A stretch of 64,000 nucleotides of DNA from Stutzerimonas kunmingensis (GCF_900114065.1 NZ_FORS01000001.1:825917-889916), one strand, 5' to 3'. Numbered from the stretch's first letter, positions 52,889-63,573 are shown. Numbers and translations: made by a program. Notes: generated by a model not told the origin, from the sequence alone.

Positions 52889-54217
52889 TCAGCGGAGCAT
52901 TCCACTGCCGTAGCCCTTCAGGTTGGCTTTCTTCATCAGGGAATCGTACTGGTGCGACATGAGGTGTGACTGCACTTGGGACATGAAGTCCATTACAACC
53001 ACAACCACGATCAGCAACGAGGTCCCACCAAGGTAGAACGGCACGTTGGCTGCAACCACAAGAAACTGTGGCAGCAGGCAGACAGCCGTCATGTACAGGG
53101 CGCCGAACATGGTCAAACGAGTCAACACGCCATCAATGTAGCGAGCCGACTGCTCACCAGGACGAATCCCGGGAATAAACGCGCCAGACTTCTTCAGGTT
53201 CTCTGCTACGTCTTTCGGATTGAACATCAATGCCGTATAGAAGAAGCAGAAGAAGATGATCCCGGCACTGAACAGCAGAATGTTCAACGGCTGCCCGGGC
53301 GCGATCGCCTGCGAAATGTCAGCCAACCAGCCCATGCTCTCTGACTGACCGAACCACTGCCCCAGCGAAGCCGGGAACAGCAGAATGCTGCTGGCAAAGA
53401 TAGCCGGGATGACCCCCGCCATATTCACCTTCAACGGCAAGTGACTGGTCTGCGCGGCAAAGACCTTACGGCCCTGCTGACGCTTCGCGTAGTGAACCGC
53501 GATACGGCGCTGACCACGCTCGATAAACACCACGAAACCGATGATCGCTACAGCGAGCAGGCCGACAGCGAGCAGCGCGATGATATTGATATCGCCCTGG
53601 CGAGCAGACTCGAACGACTGACCGAGCGCACCCGGCAAGCCGGCGACGATACCTGCGAAGATCAACATCGAGATACCGTTGCCAACGCCACGCTCGGTGA
53701 TCTGCTCACCCAGCCACATCATGAACATAGCACCAGACACGAACGTCGTGATGGCCACGAAGTAGAAGCCGAAATCGTTGCTGAACGCGACACCTTGCCC
53801 CGCCAACCCGACCGACATACCGATCGCCTGAACGATGGCCAGCACGAGCGTACCGTAACGCGTGTACTGACTGATCTTGCGACGACCGGCCTCACCTTCT
53901 TTCTTCAACTGCTCCAGCTGTGGGCTGACAGCGGTCATGAGCTGCATGATGATCGATGCCGAAATGTACGGCATGATCCCCAAAGCAAAAATACTCATGC
54001 GCTCCAGCGCACCACCGGAAAACATGTTGAACAAGCTAAGGATGGTCCCCTCGTTCTGACGGAACAGCTCGGCCAGCCGATCGGGATTTATCCCGGGAAC
54101 AGGGATGTGTGCGCCAATCCGATAGACGATGATCGCCATGAACAGAAAGCGCAGACGAGCCCAGAGTTCGGACAGACCACCATTACTCAGCGCGGAGAGA
54201 GCACCTTGCTTAGCCAT
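52889..54217 (-). CDS. secY: preprotein translocase subunit SecY
   Basis: A 442-residue channel protein with ten membrane helices. Conserved segments are [60 protein letters not shown] (cytoplasmic) and [20 protein letters not shown]. With SecE and SecG it forms the protein-conducting channel used by every exported protein in this window. It starts directly after the rplO stop with no gap. Confidence 0.98.
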   Translation of the reverse strand: MAKQGALSALSNGGLSELWARLRFLFMAIIVYRIGAHIPVPGINPDRLAELFRQNEGTILSLFNMFSGGALERMSIFALGIMPYISASIIMQLMTAVSPQLEQLKKEGEAGRRKISQYTRYGTLVLAIVQAIGMSVGLAGQGVAFSNDFGFYFVAITTFVSGAMFMMWLGEQITERGVGNGISMLIFAGIVAGLPGALGQSFESARQGDINIIALLAVGLLAVAIIGFVVFIERGQRRIAVHYAKRQQGRKVFAAQTSHLPLKVNMAGVIPAIFASSILLFPASLGQWFGQSESMGWLADISQAIAPGQPLNILLFSAGIIFFCFFYTALMFNPKDVAENLKKSGAFIPGIRPGEQSARYIDGVLTRLTMFGALYMTAVCLLPQFLVVAANVPFYLGGTSLLIVVVVVMDFMSQVQSHLMSHQYDSLMKKANLKGYGSGMLR

Positions 54218-54652
54218 TTATTCCTCGAACTTGCCGCCAGCTGCTTCGATAGCCGCACGCGCACCTTTGGTGGCTGCGATACCCTTGAGAGTAACCGCAC
54301 GACCAACCTCGCCCGACAGCATGATTTTCACGCGCTGTACGTTCTGGTTGATTACGTTGGCGTCTTTCAGGCTTTGCACGGTAACGACATCACCTTCCAC
54401 CTTGGCCAACTCAGAGGTACGAACCTCAGCGCGATCCATGGCTTTCAGCGAAACGAAACCGAACTTCGGCAGACGACGATGCAGAGGCTGCTGACCACCC
54501 TCGAAACCGGGAGCGATCTTGCCGCCGGAACGAGAGGTCTGACCCTTGTGACCACGGCCACAGGTCTTGCCCAGGCCACTACCGATACCACGACCGGGAC
54601 GCAGCTTTTCGCGACGGGCACCCGGCGCAGAACGCAGATCGTTCAGTTGCAT
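54218..54652 (-). CDS. rplO: 50S ribosomal protein L15
   Basis: A 144-residue L15: [20 protein letters not shown], the glycine-rich [20 protein letters not shown] and [17 protein letters not shown]. It helps late 50S assembly. It lies between rpmD and secY in the spc operon. Confidence 0.98.
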   Translation of the reverse strand: MQLNDLRSAPGARREKLRPGRGIGSGLGKTCGRGHKGQTSRSGGKIAPGFEGGQQPLHRRLPKFGFVSLKAMDRAEVRTSELAKVEGDVVTVQSLKDANVINQNVQRVKIMLSGEVGRAVTLKGIAATKGARAAIEAAGGKFEE

Positions 54653-54655
54653 GGC

Positions 54656-54835
54656 TTAGCCCTCCACACGGAGCATGTAATAAGCCTTGTTGATCATGCC
54701 GCGATTTTCAGGAGTATCCTGAACCTCGACGGTGTGACCAATGCGACGCAGGCCAAGACCCTTGACGCACAGCTTGTGATTGGGGATACGACCGCTGACA
54801 CTCTTGATCAGCGTGACCTTGACGGTGTTAGCCAT
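54656..54835 (-). CDS. rpmD: 50S ribosomal protein L30
   Basis: A 59-residue L30: [40 protein letters not shown] and the end [13 protein letters not shown]. It is the short bacterial form. It sits between rpsE (two-base gap) and rplO (three-base gap). Confidence 0.96.
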   Translation of the reverse strand: MANTVKVTLIKSVSGRIPNHKLCVKGLGLRRIGHTVEVQDTPENRGMINKAYYMLRVEG

Positions 54836-54837
54836 GA

Positions 54838-55338
54838 TCAGGAAATCTCCTCGACGCTCTTGCCACGCTTGGCAGCAATCGACTCAGGCGACTGCATCGC
54901 CTTCAGACCCTTAAAGGTGGCGTGAACCACGTTGACCGGGTTGGTAGAGCCGTAGCACTTGGCCAGTACGTTCTGAACGCCAGCAACTTCCAGAATGGCG
55001 CGCATGGCACCACCGGCAATCACGCCGGTACCCTCGGAGGCAGGCTGCATGTAGACCTTGGACGCGCCATGCGCGGCCTTGGTGGCGTACTGCAGAGTAG
55101 TGCCATTCAGGTCGACCTGGATCATGTTGCGGCGAGCCGCCTCCATAGCCTTTTGAATAGCAGCCGGTACTTCACGGGACTTGCCACGACCGAAGCCGAC
55201 ACGACCCTTGCCATCACCGACCACAGTCAGCGCGGTGAAGGTGAAGATACGACCACCTTTTACAGTTTTTGCGACGCGGTTAACTTGAACCAGCTTCTCG
55301 ATGTAGCCTTCGTCGCGCTTTTGCTCGTTATTCGCCAT
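54838..55338 (-). CDS. rpsE: 30S ribosomal protein S5
   Basis: A 166-residue S5. The double-stranded RNA-binding part has [20 protein letters not shown] and [20 protein letters not shown], and the C-terminal domain has [20 protein letters not shown]. It acts in decoding accuracy and helicase activity at the mRNA entry. It lies between rplR and rpmD. Confidence 0.98.
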   Translation of the reverse strand: MANNEQKRDEGYIEKLVQVNRVAKTVKGGRIFTFTALTVVGDGKGRVGFGRGKSREVPAAIQKAMEAARRNMIQVDLNGTTLQYATKAAHGASKVYMQPASEGTGVIAGGAMRAILEVAGVQNVLAKCYGSTNPVNVVHATFKGLKAMQSPESIAAKRGKSVEEIS

Positions 55339-55341
55339 AAC

Positions 55342-55692
55342 TTAGAACTCCAGCCCGCCTTCACGAGCAGCTTCAGCCAGTGCCTTGACACGACCGTGGT
55401 ACTTGAAGCCAGAACGGTCGAACGCCACCTGAGTGACACCTGCGGCTTTCGCGCGCTCAGCGACCAGCTGACCGACTTTCTTGGCAGCGTCGACGTTGCC
55501 GGTGGCGGCGTCACGCAGTTCTTTGTCCAGAGTCGAGGCGCTGGCCAGGACCTTGCCGCCGTCGGCCGAAAGGACCTGGGCGTAGATGTGCTGGGAAGAG
55601 CGGTACACGCAGAGGCGTACGGTTTCCAGCTCGCGCATCTTCAGGCGTGCCTTGCGAGCGCGACGCAGACGAGTTTCTTTCTTTACGCTCAT
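55342..55692 (-). CDS. rplR: 50S ribosomal protein L18
   Basis: A 116-residue L18: [40 protein letters not shown] and [20 protein letters not shown]. It carries 5S rRNA into the large subunit with L5. It is three bases upstream of rpsE. Confidence 0.98.
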   Translation of the reverse strand: MSVKKETRLRRARKARLKMRELETVRLCVYRSSQHIYAQVLSADGGKVLASASTLDKELRDAATGNVDAAKKVGQLVAERAKAAGVTQVAFDRSGFKYHGRVKALAEAAREGGLEF

Positions 55693-55702
55693 TTGCTATG
55701 CC

Positions 55703-56236
55703 CTACTTCTTCTTAGCTTCTTTGCGACGGACTACTTCATCCGAGTACCGCACGCCTTTGCCCTTGTAAGGCTCAGGGCGACGGAAGTCGCGGATTTCAG
55801 CAGCCACCTGACCGACCAGTTGCTTGTCGACACCCTTGATCAGGATATCGGTCTGGCTGGGGGTCTCAGCGGTAACGCCTTGCGGCAGTTCGTAATCCAC
55901 CGGATGCGAGAAACCGAGAGCCAGGGACAGCACTTGACCTTTGGCTTGCGCCTTGTAACCAACACCAACCAGCTGAAGCTTGCGCTCGAAGCCTTGACTG
56001 ACGCCGATCACCATGTTGTTGACCAGTGCACGAGTAGTGCCGGCCATGGCGCGAGTTTGCTGATCGCCATTACGGCCAGCAAAACGCAGCTCACCAGACT
56101 CCTGGATGACCTCCACGGACGGATGAACATTCAGTTCGAGAGCGCCTTTTGCGCCCTTCACCGAAAGCTGCTGACCAGACATCTTGATTTCGACGCCAGC
56201 AGGCAGCTTGACGGGGTTCTTAGCAACGCGAGACAT
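55703..56236 (-). CDS. rplF: 50S ribosomal protein L6
   Basis: A 177-residue L6 with two related domains: [20 protein letters not shown] and the C-terminal [20 protein letters not shown], typical of L6. It binds near the sarcin-ricin loop and factor site. It lies between rpsH and rplR. Confidence 0.98.
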   Translation of the reverse strand: MSRVAKNPVKLPAGVEIKMSGQQLSVKGAKGALELNVHPSVEVIQESGELRFAGRNGDQQTRAMAGTTRALVNNMVIGVSQGFERKLQLVGVGYKAQAKGQVLSLALGFSHPVDYELPQGVTAETPSQTDILIKGVDKQLVGQVAAEIRDFRRPEPYKGKGVRYSDEVVRRKEAKKK

Positions 56237-56248
56237 GCTTATCCCCCC

Positions 56249-56641
56249 TTAGAACACAGTGCAGAGCACTTCGCCGCCAACACCAGCAGCCCGAGCAGCC
56301 CGATCAGTCATCACACCCTTGTTGGTGGAGACAATCGACACACCCAAACCGCCACGTACTTTCGGCAACTGGTCAACGGATTTGTACTGGCGCAGGCCAG
56401 GACGACTTACGCGCTTGAGCTCTTCGATGACCGGACGGCCTTCGAAATACTTCAGCTCGATGGACAGTTGCGGCTTGGCGTCGCCACTGACCTGGTATCC
56501 CGCGATATAGCCTTCACCTTGAAGAACGTTGGCAACAGCCACCTTCAGAGTGGAAGACGGCATGCTTACGACGGACTTTTCGGCCATCTGGGCATTACGG
56601 ATACGAGTTAGCATGTCCGCTAACGGGTCCTGCATACTCAT
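56249..56641 (-). CDS. rpsH: 30S ribosomal protein S8
   Basis: A 130-residue S8: [20 protein letters not shown], and the C-terminal block [20 protein letters not shown]. It binds helix 21 of 16S rRNA and, in E. coli, represses the spc operon. Here it is separated from rpsN by 185 bases holding terminators and a promoter. AGGAGC precedes the ATG. Confidence 0.98.
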   Translation of the reverse strand: MSMQDPLADMLTRIRNAQMAEKSVVSMPSSTLKVAVANVLQGEGYIAGYQVSGDAKPQLSIELKYFEGRPVIEELKRVSRPGLRQYKSVDQLPKVRGGLGVSIVSTNKGVMTDRAARAAGVGGEVLCTVF

Positions 56642-56738
56642 GGGCTCTTAGCTCCTAATACAAAAAAATAAGCCTTGGACGGCTCGTGTCGCCAACAGGC
56701 AAACCCCACAAAAAATGCAAGGCTCAGGCGAGCCGGGC

Positions 56739-56767
56739 ATTCTAGAGAGTTGCCAGAAACGAATCAA
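56739..56767 (-). promoter_or_regulatory. internal sigma-70 promoter upstream of rpsH
   Basis: On the minus strand TTGATT (56767-56762) and TAGAAT (56744-56739) have a 17-base spacer. A start near 56732 would give a leader of about 90 bases, with a short GGCTC/GAGCC stem followed by TTGCATTTTTT. The -35 overlaps the hairpin at 56765-56784. Confidence 0.65.
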
Positions 56768-56784
56768 GCCCCATGAGGGGCTTG
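56765..56784 (-). terminator. second hairpin downstream of rpsN
   Basis: CAAGCCCC, loop TCAT and GGGGCTTG form a perfect eight-base-pair stem. The following GATTCGTTTCTGG is a weak tract. It sits between the main rpsN terminator and the internal promoter. Confidence 0.6.
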
Positions 56785-56797
56785 AGCGAAAAACAAA

Positions 56798-56816
56798 CAG
56801 GACCCGCAGGGCCCTG
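56798..56816 (-). terminator. intrinsic terminator directly after rpsN
   Basis: CAGGGCCC, loop TGC and GGGTCCTG pair over eight positions (one G-U), followed by TTTGTTTTT. It begins 11 bases after the rpsN stop, inside the ribosomal-protein cluster. Confidence 0.75.
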
Positions 56817-56826
56817 GATGCTTTTA

Positions 56827-57132
56827 TTACCAGCTGGCCTTAACCAGACCCGGCACGTCACCACGCATTGCAGCCTGACGCAGCATATTGCGCGCGAGGC
56901 CGAACTTGCGGTAAACGCCGTGCGGACGACCAGTCAGACGGCAGCGGTTGCGCAGGCGCGAAGCGCTTGCGTCACGAGGCTGCTTCTGCAGTGCGACCTG
57001 AGCTTCCCAGCGCGCTTCCGGAGAGGACTCCGGGCTTGCGATGATTGCTTTCAGTGCAGCACGCTTCTGGGCGAACTTGGCGACCGTTTGCTGACGCTTC
57101 AGCTCACGGTTCTTCATGCTTTGCTTAGCCAT
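56827..57132 (-). CDS. rpsN: 30S ribosomal protein S14
   Basis: A 101-residue long-form S14: [20 protein letters not shown], then [20 protein letters not shown] and the end [13 protein letters not shown]. It lacks the CxxC pairs of the zinc form (C- type). The ATG at 57132 matches the family start; an open frame upstream overlaps rplE. It is followed by a terminator and not by rpsH at close range. Confidence 0.97.
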   Translation of the reverse strand: MAKQSMKNRELKRQQTVAKFAQKRAALKAIIASPESSPEARWEAQVALQKQPRDASASRLRNRCRLTGRPHGVYRKFGLARNMLRQAAMRGDVPGLVKASW

Positions 57133-57145
57133 GTGCCTACTCCAA

Positions 57146-57685
57146 TCAGTTACGGAACGGGAAGTTGAAAGCACGCAGCAGAGCGCGACCTTCTTCATCC
57201 GTCCGAGCAGTAGTGGTCAGAGTGATGTCCAGACCACGCAGGGCATCGATCTTGTCGTAATCGATTTCCGGGAAGATGATCTGCTCTTTGACGCCCATAC
57301 TGTAGTTGCCGCGGCCATCGAAGGACTTGGCATTCAGGCCGCGGAAGTCACGCACGCGCGGCAGGGAGATCGAAAGCAGTCGATCCAGGAACTCATACAT
57401 ACGATCACTGCGCAGCGTGACCTTGACACCGATCGGCCAGCCTTCGCGGACTTTGAAGCCTGCGATGGACTTGCGAGCGTGAGTCACTACAACCTTCTGG
57501 CCGGTGATCTTTTCCAGATCGGCAACAGCATTATCGATGATCTTCTTGTCACCGATCGCTTCGCCGATACCCATGTTGAGGGTGATCTTGGTGATACGCG
57601 GAACTTCCATCACGTTGCCAAGCTTCAGTTCTTCCTTCAGCTTGGGCGCGATTTCCTTCCGATAAACTTCTTTTAGTCGTGCCAT
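57146..57685 (-). CDS. rplE: 50S ribosomal protein L5
   Basis: A 179-residue L5: [40 protein letters not shown] and [20 protein letters not shown]. It binds 5S rRNA and bridges to S13. It is between rplX and rpsN in the spc operon. In E. coli its start region is the S8 repressor target. Confidence 0.98.
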   Translation of the reverse strand: MARLKEVYRKEIAPKLKEELKLGNVMEVPRITKITLNMGIGEAIGDKKIIDNAVADLEKITGQKVVVTHARKSIAGFKVREGWPIGVKVTLRSDRMYEFLDRLLSISLPRVRDFRGLNAKSFDGRGNYSMGVKEQIIFPEIDYDKIDALRGLDITLTTTARTDEEGRALLRAFNFPFRN

Positions 57686-57704
57686 GGTTATCTACCTAGC
57701 AGTC

Positions 57705-58019
57705 TCAAGCGTCAACCGGCTTCTGGGTCGACTTGAAGACACGAATTTTCTTGCCTTCTTCAACCTTGAAACCAACGCGGTCTGCCTTGTTGGTCTCACC
57801 GTTGAAAATGGCGACGTTAGAGACGTGCAAAGGCGCCTCCTTCTCGACGATACCGCCCTGAACGCCGGACATCGGGTTAGGCTTGGTATGGCGCTTCACG
57901 AGATTGATCCCGCCAACGACCAGACGGTCGTCCGCGAGGACCTTCAGCACCTTACCGCGCTTGCCTTTGTCTTTGCCGGCGATGACGATGATCTCGTCGT
58001 TGCGACGAATCTTTTGCAT
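57705..58019 (-). CDS. rplX: 50S ribosomal protein L24
   Basis: A 104-residue KOW-domain protein: [20 protein letters not shown], then [20 protein letters not shown] and [20 protein letters not shown]. It starts 50S assembly. It lies between rplN and rplE. Confidence 0.98.
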
Positions 58020-58030
58020 GCGGCTACTCC

Positions 58031-58399
58031 TTACAGCACTTCAGGGGCGAGCGAGACGATCTTCATGAACTTCTCGGTACGAAGTTCACGCGTCACCGGC
58101 CCAAAGATACGGGTGCCGATAGGCTCCTGCTTGTTGTTCAGCAGAACAGCAGCATTGCCATCGAAGCGAATGATGGAGCCATCGGGACGACGAACACCGT
58201 GACGAGTGCGAACCACAACAGCGGTCATCACCTGGCCTTTCTTGACCTTGCCACGAGGAATCGCTTCCTTGACGGTTACCTTGATAATGTCGCCGATGCC
58301 GGCGTAACGGCGGTGGGAACCGCCGAGCACCTTGATACACATGACGCGACGAGCGCCACTGTTATCAGCCACATCGAGCATGGATTGAGTCTGAATCAT
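58031..58399 (-). CDS. rplN: 50S ribosomal protein L14
   Basis: A 122-residue L14: [20 protein letters not shown], and [20 protein letters not shown] with [20 protein letters not shown]. It is part of an intersubunit bridge and the RsfS silencing site. It is the first gene of the spc group in E. coli; here no new promoter is obvious in the 23-base gap after rpsQ. Confidence 0.98.
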
Positions 58400-58422
58400 A
58401 TAATTTCTCCGACCCCTAGCCC

Positions 58423-58689
58423 TTAGACTTCGACGGCGCGTTCAACGACGTCAACCAGCATCCAGGACTTGGTCTTTGCCAGCGGACGAGTCTCGCGGAT
58501 GGTGACCTTGTCGCCGATACGGCACTGGTTGGTTTCGTCGTGGGCGTGCAGTTTGGTCGAACGCTTCACGTATTTACCGTAGATCGGGTGCTTTACGCGA
58601 CGCTCGATCAGAACGGTGATGGTCTTGTCCATCTTGTCGCTGACGACACGACCGGTCAGCGTGCGGACGGTTTTCTGAGCTTCAGCCAT
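58423..58689 (-). CDS. rpsQ: 30S ribosomal protein S17
   Basis: An 88-residue S17: [20 protein letters not shown], then [20 protein letters not shown]. It is an OB-fold protein binding the 5' domain of 16S rRNA. The ATG at 58689 is chosen over an in-frame upstream start two codons earlier. It is the last gene of the S10 operon block, close to rpmC. Confidence 0.97.
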   Translation of the reverse strand: MAEAQKTVRTLTGRVVSDKMDKTITVLIERRVKHPIYGKYVKRSTKLHAHDETNQCRIGDKVTIRETRPLAKTKSWMLVDVVERAVEV

Positions 58690-58691
58690 GA

Positions 58692-58883
58692 TCACTTACC
58701 TGCCTGCTGGTTGAGCACAGTCTTGACACGAGCGATGTCGCGCTTGACTTGCGAGAGCAGGTGAGACTGCCCCAACTGGCCAGTCGCTTTCTGCATACGC
58801 AGATTGAACTGGTCCCGCAGCAGCTCGAGCAGTTGCTCGTTCAGCTGCTCAACGGATTTTTCACGAAGTTCATTCGCTTTCAT
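58692..58883 (-). CDS. rpmC: 50S ribosomal protein L29
   Basis: A 63-residue L29: [20 protein letters not shown], then [20 protein letters not shown]. It is a two-helix protein by the exit tunnel that contacts trigger factor and SRP. The ATG at 58883 overlaps the rplP stop by one base. Confidence 0.97.
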   Translation of the reverse strand: MKANELREKSVEQLNEQLLELLRDQFNLRMQKATGQLGQSHLLSQVKRDIARVKTVLNQQAGK

Positions 58884-59296
58884 CACATCACCGTCCGCTT
58901 AACAAAGGAGGTGGCGAGCGGCAGCTTTGCAGCGGCCAGGGCGAAAGCCTCACGCGCCAGCTCTTCGGAAACACCCTCGATCTCGTAGAGGACCTTGCCC
59001 GGCTGAATCTGGGCTACCCAGTACTCGACGCTACCCTTACCTTTACCCATCCGGACTTCCAGAGGCTTCTTGGTTACAGGCTTGTCGGGGAACACGCGGA
59101 TCCAGATCTTTCCGCCACGCTTTACGTGACGGGTGAGCGCACGACGTGCAGCCTCGATCTGACGCGCGGTCAGACGACCACGGGAAACAGACTTCAGCGC
59201 GAATTCGCCGAAGCTGACCTTGCTACCGCGCTGAGCCAGACCACGGTTGTGGCCGGTCATCTGCTTGCGGAATTTTGTACGCTTGGGTTGCAACAT
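58883..59296 (-). CDS. rplP: 50S ribosomal protein L16
   Basis: A 137-residue L16: [20 protein letters not shown], then [20 protein letters not shown] and [20 protein letters not shown]. It helps position A-site tRNA and is essential for peptidyl transfer. It lies between rpsC and rpmC. Confidence 0.98.
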   Translation of the reverse strand: MLQPKRTKFRKQMTGHNRGLAQRGSKVSFGEFALKSVSRGRLTARQIEAARRALTRHVKRGGKIWIRVFPDKPVTKKPLEVRMGKGKGSVEYWVAQIQPGKVLYEIEGVSEELAREAFALAAAKLPLATSFVKRTVM

Positions 59297-59308
59297 TTGG
59301 CGTACCCC

Positions 59309-59995
59309 TTACTTAGCAGCTTTTTTACGAGGAGCAGGCGCTTGAGGCTTGAGCTCTTCATGGCGACCACCAATTACTTCGCCCTTGAAGATCCACACCT
59401 TCACGCCGATCACACCGTAAGTGGTGTGCGCTTCGTAAGTGTTGTAATCGATATCGGCACGCAGGGTGTGCAGAGGCACACGACCTTCGCGATACCACTC
59501 GGTACGGGCAATTTCAGCCCCACCCAGACGACCACTGACCTGGATCTTGATGCCTTTGGCACCAATGCGCATGGCGTTCTGTACGGCGCGCTTCATGGCG
59601 CGACGGAACATCACGCGACGCTCCAGCTGCTGAGCTACGCTCTGTGCAACCAGCATTGCGTCGAGCTCCGGCTTGCGGATCTCTTCGATATTGATGTGCA
59701 CCGGCACACCCATTTGCTTGGTCAGGTCCTGACGCAGCTTCTCAACATCCTCACCCTTCTTGCCGATCACAATGCCGGGACGAGCGGTGTGGATGGTGAT
59801 GCGTGCGGTTTGAGCCGGGCGATGGATATCGATACGGCTTACGGACGCGCTTTTTAATTTGTCTTGGAGGTACTCACGCACGTTCAGATCTGCAAGCAGA
59901 TAGTCTGCATACGTACGGCCGTCTGCGTACCAGACGGAGGTGTGCTCCTTGACGATTCCCAGGCGAATGCCAGTGGGATGTACTTTCTGACCCAT
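59309..59995 (-). CDS. rpsC: 30S ribosomal protein S3
   Basis: A 228-residue S3: [20 protein letters not shown], the KH domain ([20 protein letters not shown]) and the C-terminal [20 protein letters not shown]. It forms the mRNA entry with S4 and S5. The ATG at 59995 matches the universal MGQKV start; upstream frame overlaps rplV. Confidence 0.98.
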   Translation of the reverse strand: MGQKVHPTGIRLGIVKEHTSVWYADGRTYADYLLADLNVREYLQDKLKSASVSRIDIHRPAQTARITIHTARPGIVIGKKGEDVEKLRQDLTKQMGVPVHINIEEIRKPELDAMLVAQSVAQQLERRVMFRRAMKRAVQNAMRIGAKGIKIQVSGRLGGAEIARTEWYREGRVPLHTLRADIDYNTYEAHTTYGVIGVKVWIFKGEVIGGRHEELKPQAPAPRKKAAK

Positions 59996-60008
59996 CTGAT
60001 CGACTCCG

Positions 60009-60341
60009 TTACTTGTCCGCAACCTTGACAGTGATATGGCAAGACCGCTTGACGATGCGATCAGCGCGGCCTTTGGCACGCGGCATGATGCGCTTAAGCG
60101 AACGCCCCTCGTTGACGAAGACCGTGGAGACTTTCAAGTCATCCACATCTGCGCCTTCGTTGTGCTCGGCGTTGGCAACGGCCGACTCCAGCACTTTCTT
60201 CATGATCTCGGCGGCTTTCTTGCTACTGAAAGCCAGGAGGTTGAGCGCTTCGCCCACCTTCTTCCCGCGGATCTGGTCGGCGACCAGGCGGGCTTTCTGG
60301 GCGGAGATGCGAGCGCCCGACAACTTAGCGGCTACTTCCAT
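60009..60341 (-). CDS. rplV: 50S ribosomal protein L22
   Basis: A 110-residue L22: [30 protein letters not shown]-like loop ([20 protein letters not shown]) lining the exit tunnel. The loop is where macrolide resistance changes arise in other bacteria. It lies between rpsS and rpsC. Confidence 0.98.
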
Positions 60342-60354
60342 CTTTCCTTACCCC

Positions 60355-60630
60355 TTAGCGCTTGCCTTTCTTGTCCGCCACATGCCCGCGATATGTACGG
60401 GTTGCAGCGAACTCGCCGAGTTTGTGGCCGACCATGTCTTCGGACACGAGGACCGGTACATGTTGACGACCGTTATGTACAGCGATGGTCAGACCGACCA
60501 TTTGCGGCAGGATCATCGAACGACGCGACCAGGTTTTAACTGGCTTACGATCGCTCTTTTCCACCGCCGCTTCGACCTTCTTCAGTAGGTGAAGATCGAT
60601 AAAAGGACCTTTTTTCAGAGAACGCGGCAC
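60355..60630 (-). CDS. rpsS: 30S ribosomal protein S19
   Basis: A 91-residue S19: [20 protein letters not shown], then [20 protein letters not shown] and [19 protein letters not shown]. It forms the head of the small subunit with S13. It lies between rplB and rplV. Confidence 0.98.
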   Translation of the reverse strand: MPRSLKKGPFIDLHLLKKVEAAVEKSDRKPVKTWSRRSMILPQMVGLTIAVHNGRQHVPVLVSEDMVGHKLGEFAATRTYRGHVADKKGKR

Positions 60631-60646
60631 TGTCGTATCCCTCTAG

Positions 60647-61468
60647 TTACTTGCGACGACGGACAATCATGTTATCGGTGCGCTTGTTAGTGCGGGTCTT
60701 CGCGCCCTTAGTCGGGAAGCCCCATGGCGACACCGGATGACGACCACCGGAGGTACGACCTTCACCACCACCGTGCGGGTGATCGACCGGGTTCATCGCG
60801 ACACCACGAACGGTAGGACGAATGCCCTTCCAGCGCTTAGCCCCTGCCTTGCCCAGCGAACGCAGGCTGTGCTCGGAGTTCGAGACCTCGCCCAGGGTCG
60901 CACGGCACTCGGCCAGCACCTTGCGCATCTCGCCGGAGCGCAGACGCAGCGTCACGTAGGAACCCTCGCGAGCAACCAGCTGAGCCGAAGCGCCAGCGGA
61001 GCGAGCGATCTGAGCACCCTTACCCGGCTTGAGCTCGACACCGTGAACGGTAGAACCCAGCGGGATGTTGCGCAGCGGCAGGCTGTTGCCAGCCTTGATC
61101 GGAGCATTGATGCCCGAGACCAGCTGATCGCCAGCGCTTACACCCTTCGGCGCGATGATGTAGCGACGCTCACCATCGGCATATTTCAGCAGCGCAATGT
61201 GCGCAGTACGGTTCGGGTCATATTCGATACGCTCGACGATGGCAGGAATGCCATCCTTGTTGCGACGAAAATCAACCAGACGGTAATGCTGCTTGTGACC
61301 ACCACCAATGTGGCGAGTGGTGATACGACCGTTGTTGTTACGGCCGCCAGTCTTCGACTTCTTCTCGAGCAGCGGTGCGTAAGGAGCGCCTTTGTGCAGC
61401 TCCTGATTGACCACCTTGACCACAAAACGGCGGCCCGCGGAAGTCGGTTTGCATTTAACGATTGCCAT
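60647..61468 (-). CDS. rplB: 50S ribosomal protein L2
   Basis: A 273-residue L2: [20 protein letters not shown], then [20 protein letters not shown] and the highly conserved [20 protein letters not shown]. It is needed for subunit association and peptidyl transferase activity. It lies between rplW and rpsS. Confidence 0.99.
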   Translation of the reverse strand: MAIVKCKPTSAGRRFVVKVVNQELHKGAPYAPLLEKKSKTGGRNNNGRITTRHIGGGHKQHYRLVDFRRNKDGIPAIVERIEYDPNRTAHIALLKYADGERRYIIAPKGVSAGDQLVSGINAPIKAGNSLPLRNIPLGSTVHGVELKPGKGAQIARSAGASAQLVAREGSYVTLRLRSGEMRKVLAECRATLGEVSNSEHSLRSLGKAGAKRWKGIRPTVRGVAMNPVDHPHGGGEGRTSGGRHPVSPWGFPTKGAKTRTNKRTDNMIVRRRK

Positions 61469-61482
61469 GATGCACCCCTTCC

Positions 61483-61782
61483 TTACTCAGCACTGCCGGA
61501 GAAATCGAGATCCTGGCCCGGCTGAAGCGCGATATATGCCTTCTTCCAGTCGTTGCGCTTGCCCAGACCGCGAGCGGTACGCTTGGTCTTGCCCTGAACG
61601 TTCAGGGTGTTGACGGCGGCGACCTTCACGTCGAACAGGCTCTCAACAGCCTTCTTGATTTCCAGCTTGGTTGCGTCGGTCGCAACCTTGAAAACGAATT
61701 GCTTCTTGCTGTCAGCCAGCACGGTAGCCTTCTCAGAGACGTGCGGACCAAGCAGGACTTTGAATACGCGTTCCTGGTTCAT
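61483..61782 (-). CDS. rplW: 50S ribosomal protein L23
   Basis: A 99-residue L23: [20 protein letters not shown] and [20 protein letters not shown]. It is the main docking site for trigger factor and SRP at the exit. Its ATG overlaps the rplD stop by four bases. Confidence 0.98.
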   Translation of the reverse strand: MNQERVFKVLLGPHVSEKATVLADSKKQFVFKVATDATKLEIKKAVESLFDVKVAAVNTLNVQGKTKRTARGLGKRNDWKKAYIALQPGQDLDFSGSAE

Positions 61783-62381
61783 CCCAGCAGCTCCTCGAAT
61801 TTCTTCACAGCCGACACGGTGATCAACACCTTGTCATAGGCGATCAGGCTGACCGGATCGGAACCCTGGACATCACGCACATCGACATGCGGCAGGTTGC
61901 GCGCAGCCAGGTACAGGTTCTGATCGACAGCATCGGAAACGATCAGCACATCGCTCAGGCCCATACCATTGAGCTTGCTAGCAAGCACTTTGGTTTTCGG
62001 CGCGTCGACGGCGAAATCTTCTACAACAACCAGACGCTCGGAGCGGACCAGCTCAGCAAGAATGGAGCGCAGCGCAGCGCGATACATCTTCTTGTTCAGC
62101 TTCTGATCATGATTCTGCGGGCGAGCGGCGAAAGTTACGCCACCGCCACGCCAGATCGGGCCACGACTGGTACCAGCACGAGCACGACCTGTGCCCTTCT
62201 GGCGCCACGGACGCTTGCCACCACCGGACACATCGGAGCGGGTTTTCTGCTGCTTGCTACCCTGACGACCGCCGGCCATGTAGGCGACGACTGCCTGGTG
62301 CACCAGCGTCTCGTTGAACTCACCACCAAAGGTGCGATCGGAGACTTCGATGGCTTGTGCGCCATTTACATTCAATTGCAT
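61779..62381 (-). CDS. rplD: 50S ribosomal protein L4
   Basis: A 200-residue L4: [20 protein letters not shown], the extended tunnel loop ([20 protein letters not shown]) and [20 protein letters not shown]. In E. coli L4 also represses the S10 operon through its leader. The leader here is short, about 57 bases. Confidence 0.98.
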   Translation of the reverse strand: MQLNVNGAQAIEVSDRTFGGEFNETLVHQAVVAYMAGGRQGSKQQKTRSDVSGGGKRPWRQKGTGRARAGTSRGPIWRGGGVTFAARPQNHDQKLNKKMYRAALRSILAELVRSERLVVVEDFAVDAPKTKVLASKLNGMGLSDVLIVSDAVDQNLYLAARNLPHVDVRDVQGSDPVSLIAYDKVLITVSAVKKFEELLG

Positions 62382-62393
62382 GTGAACTCCCCC

Positions 62394-63029
62394 TTAACCG
62401 CGAGCCTTGGCGGCCGGACGCACGAGCACGTCACCACCAGTGGCACCGGGCACTGCGCCCTTCACCAAAAGCAGATTCCGCTCAGCATCGACACGCACGA
62501 TTTCCAGAGACTGCACGGTTACGCGCTCGGCGCCCATGTGCCCGGACATCTTCTTGCCCTTGAATACACGACCTGGGGTCTGGCACTGACCGATAGAGCC
62601 CGGGACGCGGTGGGATACGGAGTTACCGTGGGTATTGTCCTGACCACGGAAGTTCCAGCGCTTGATGGTACCGGCGAAGCCTTTACCCTTGGACTGACCG
62701 GTGACATCCACCATCTGCCCAGCCTGGAAAATCTCAGCGTTGATCTGGTCACCAGCCTGGAACTCCTCGCCATCGAGGCGGAATTCCCAGACGCCACGAC
62801 CAGCAGCAACATTCGCTTTAGCGAAGTGGCCGGCCTGAGCCTTGGTAACACGGGACGCGCGACGCTCGCCGACAGTGACCTGCACTGCACGATAGCCATC
62901 GCTCTCTTCATTTTTGAACTGAGTGACGCGATTCGGCTCGATCTCGATGACCGTAACCGGAATAGAGACACCATCCTCGGTGAAAACGCGGGTCATACCG
63001 CATTTGCGACCGACTACACCAATAGTCAT
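62394..63029 (-). CDS. rplC: 50S ribosomal protein L3
   Basis: A 211-residue L3: [20 protein letters not shown], then [20 protein letters not shown] and [20 protein letters not shown]. The extended loop reaches the peptidyl transferase centre; its Gln (in IGQCQTPG) is the PrmB methylation site in E. coli. It is 82 bases after rpsJ. Confidence 0.98.
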   Translation of the reverse strand: MTIGVVGRKCGMTRVFTEDGVSIPVTVIEIEPNRVTQFKNEESDGYRAVQVTVGERRASRVTKAQAGHFAKANVAAGRGVWEFRLDGEEFQAGDQINAEIFQAGQMVDVTGQSKGKGFAGTIKRWNFRGQDNTHGNSVSHRVPGSIGQCQTPGRVFKGKKMSGHMGAERVTVQSLEIVRVDAERNLLLVKGAVPGATGGDVLVRPAAKARG

Positions 63030-63111
63030 TTTGAAACCTCTTGAGTGTACGGGGCTTTCACCCGCTATGGCCGCCCATTTCAGAGCGTTACACGACTAAA
63101 ACTCTCAGGTT

Positions 63112-63423
63112 TTAGCCGAGGCTGATCTGCACTTCCACACCAGCCGCAAGATCGAGCTTCATCAGCGCATCGACGGTTTTGTCGGTCGGCTGAACAATGT
63201 CCAGCACACGCTTGTGGGTTCGAATTTCATACTGATCGCGCGCGTCTTTATTGACGTGCGGGGAGACCAGCACAGTGAACCGCTCTTTGCGGGTTGGCAG
63301 CGGAATCGGACCACGCACCTGAGCACCAGTACGTTTCGCGGTTTCCACGATTTCCTGGGTTGATTGATCGATCAGGCGATGGTCAAAAGCCTTCAACCGA
63401 ATACGGATTTGTTGGTTTTGCAT
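63112..63423 (-). CDS. rpsJ: 30S ribosomal protein S10
   Basis: A 103-residue S10: [20 protein letters not shown], then [20 protein letters not shown] and [20 protein letters not shown]. As NusE it also pairs with NusB (gene at 21170-21655) in antitermination. The ATG at 63423 is the family start; an in-frame ATG six codons earlier is less likely. It opens the S10 operon. Confidence 0.98.
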
Positions 63424-63486
63424 TTTGACCTCAGACTCCAAGTAGCCACCCTACCAGGCGCAATACCCCCGGTAAAAGGAGGCGCA

Positions 63487-63515
63487 ATTGTACGGATGCG
63501 CCCATAGGGTGTCAA
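63487..63515 (-). promoter_or_regulatory. strong sigma-70 promoter of the S10 operon
   Basis: On the minus strand TTGACA (63515-63510, perfect -35) and TACAAT (63492-63487) have a 17-base spacer. The start near 63480 gives a leader of about 57 bases before rpsJ. Confidence 0.8.
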
Positions 63516-63532
63516 TAAATGATCAACAATAG

Positions 63533-63558
63533 AAAAAGGCCCCCGAGGGGGCCTTTTT
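63533..63558 (-). terminator. intrinsic terminator of tuf
   Basis: AAAAAGGCCCC, a small loop and GGGGCCTTTTT form an 11-base-pair stem ending in a T-run, 15 bases after the tuf stop. It isolates the S10 operon from the tuf transcript. Confidence 0.9.
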
Positions 63559-63573
63559 CATCATCGTCAATTA

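Noticed and set aside
53441..54925. 494-codon open frame opposite secY, rplO, rpmD and rpsE
   Set aside because: It lies antisense to four certain genes, has low-complexity Thr/Arg/His-rich composition and no recognisable domain. It is a by-product of codon bias on the other strand.
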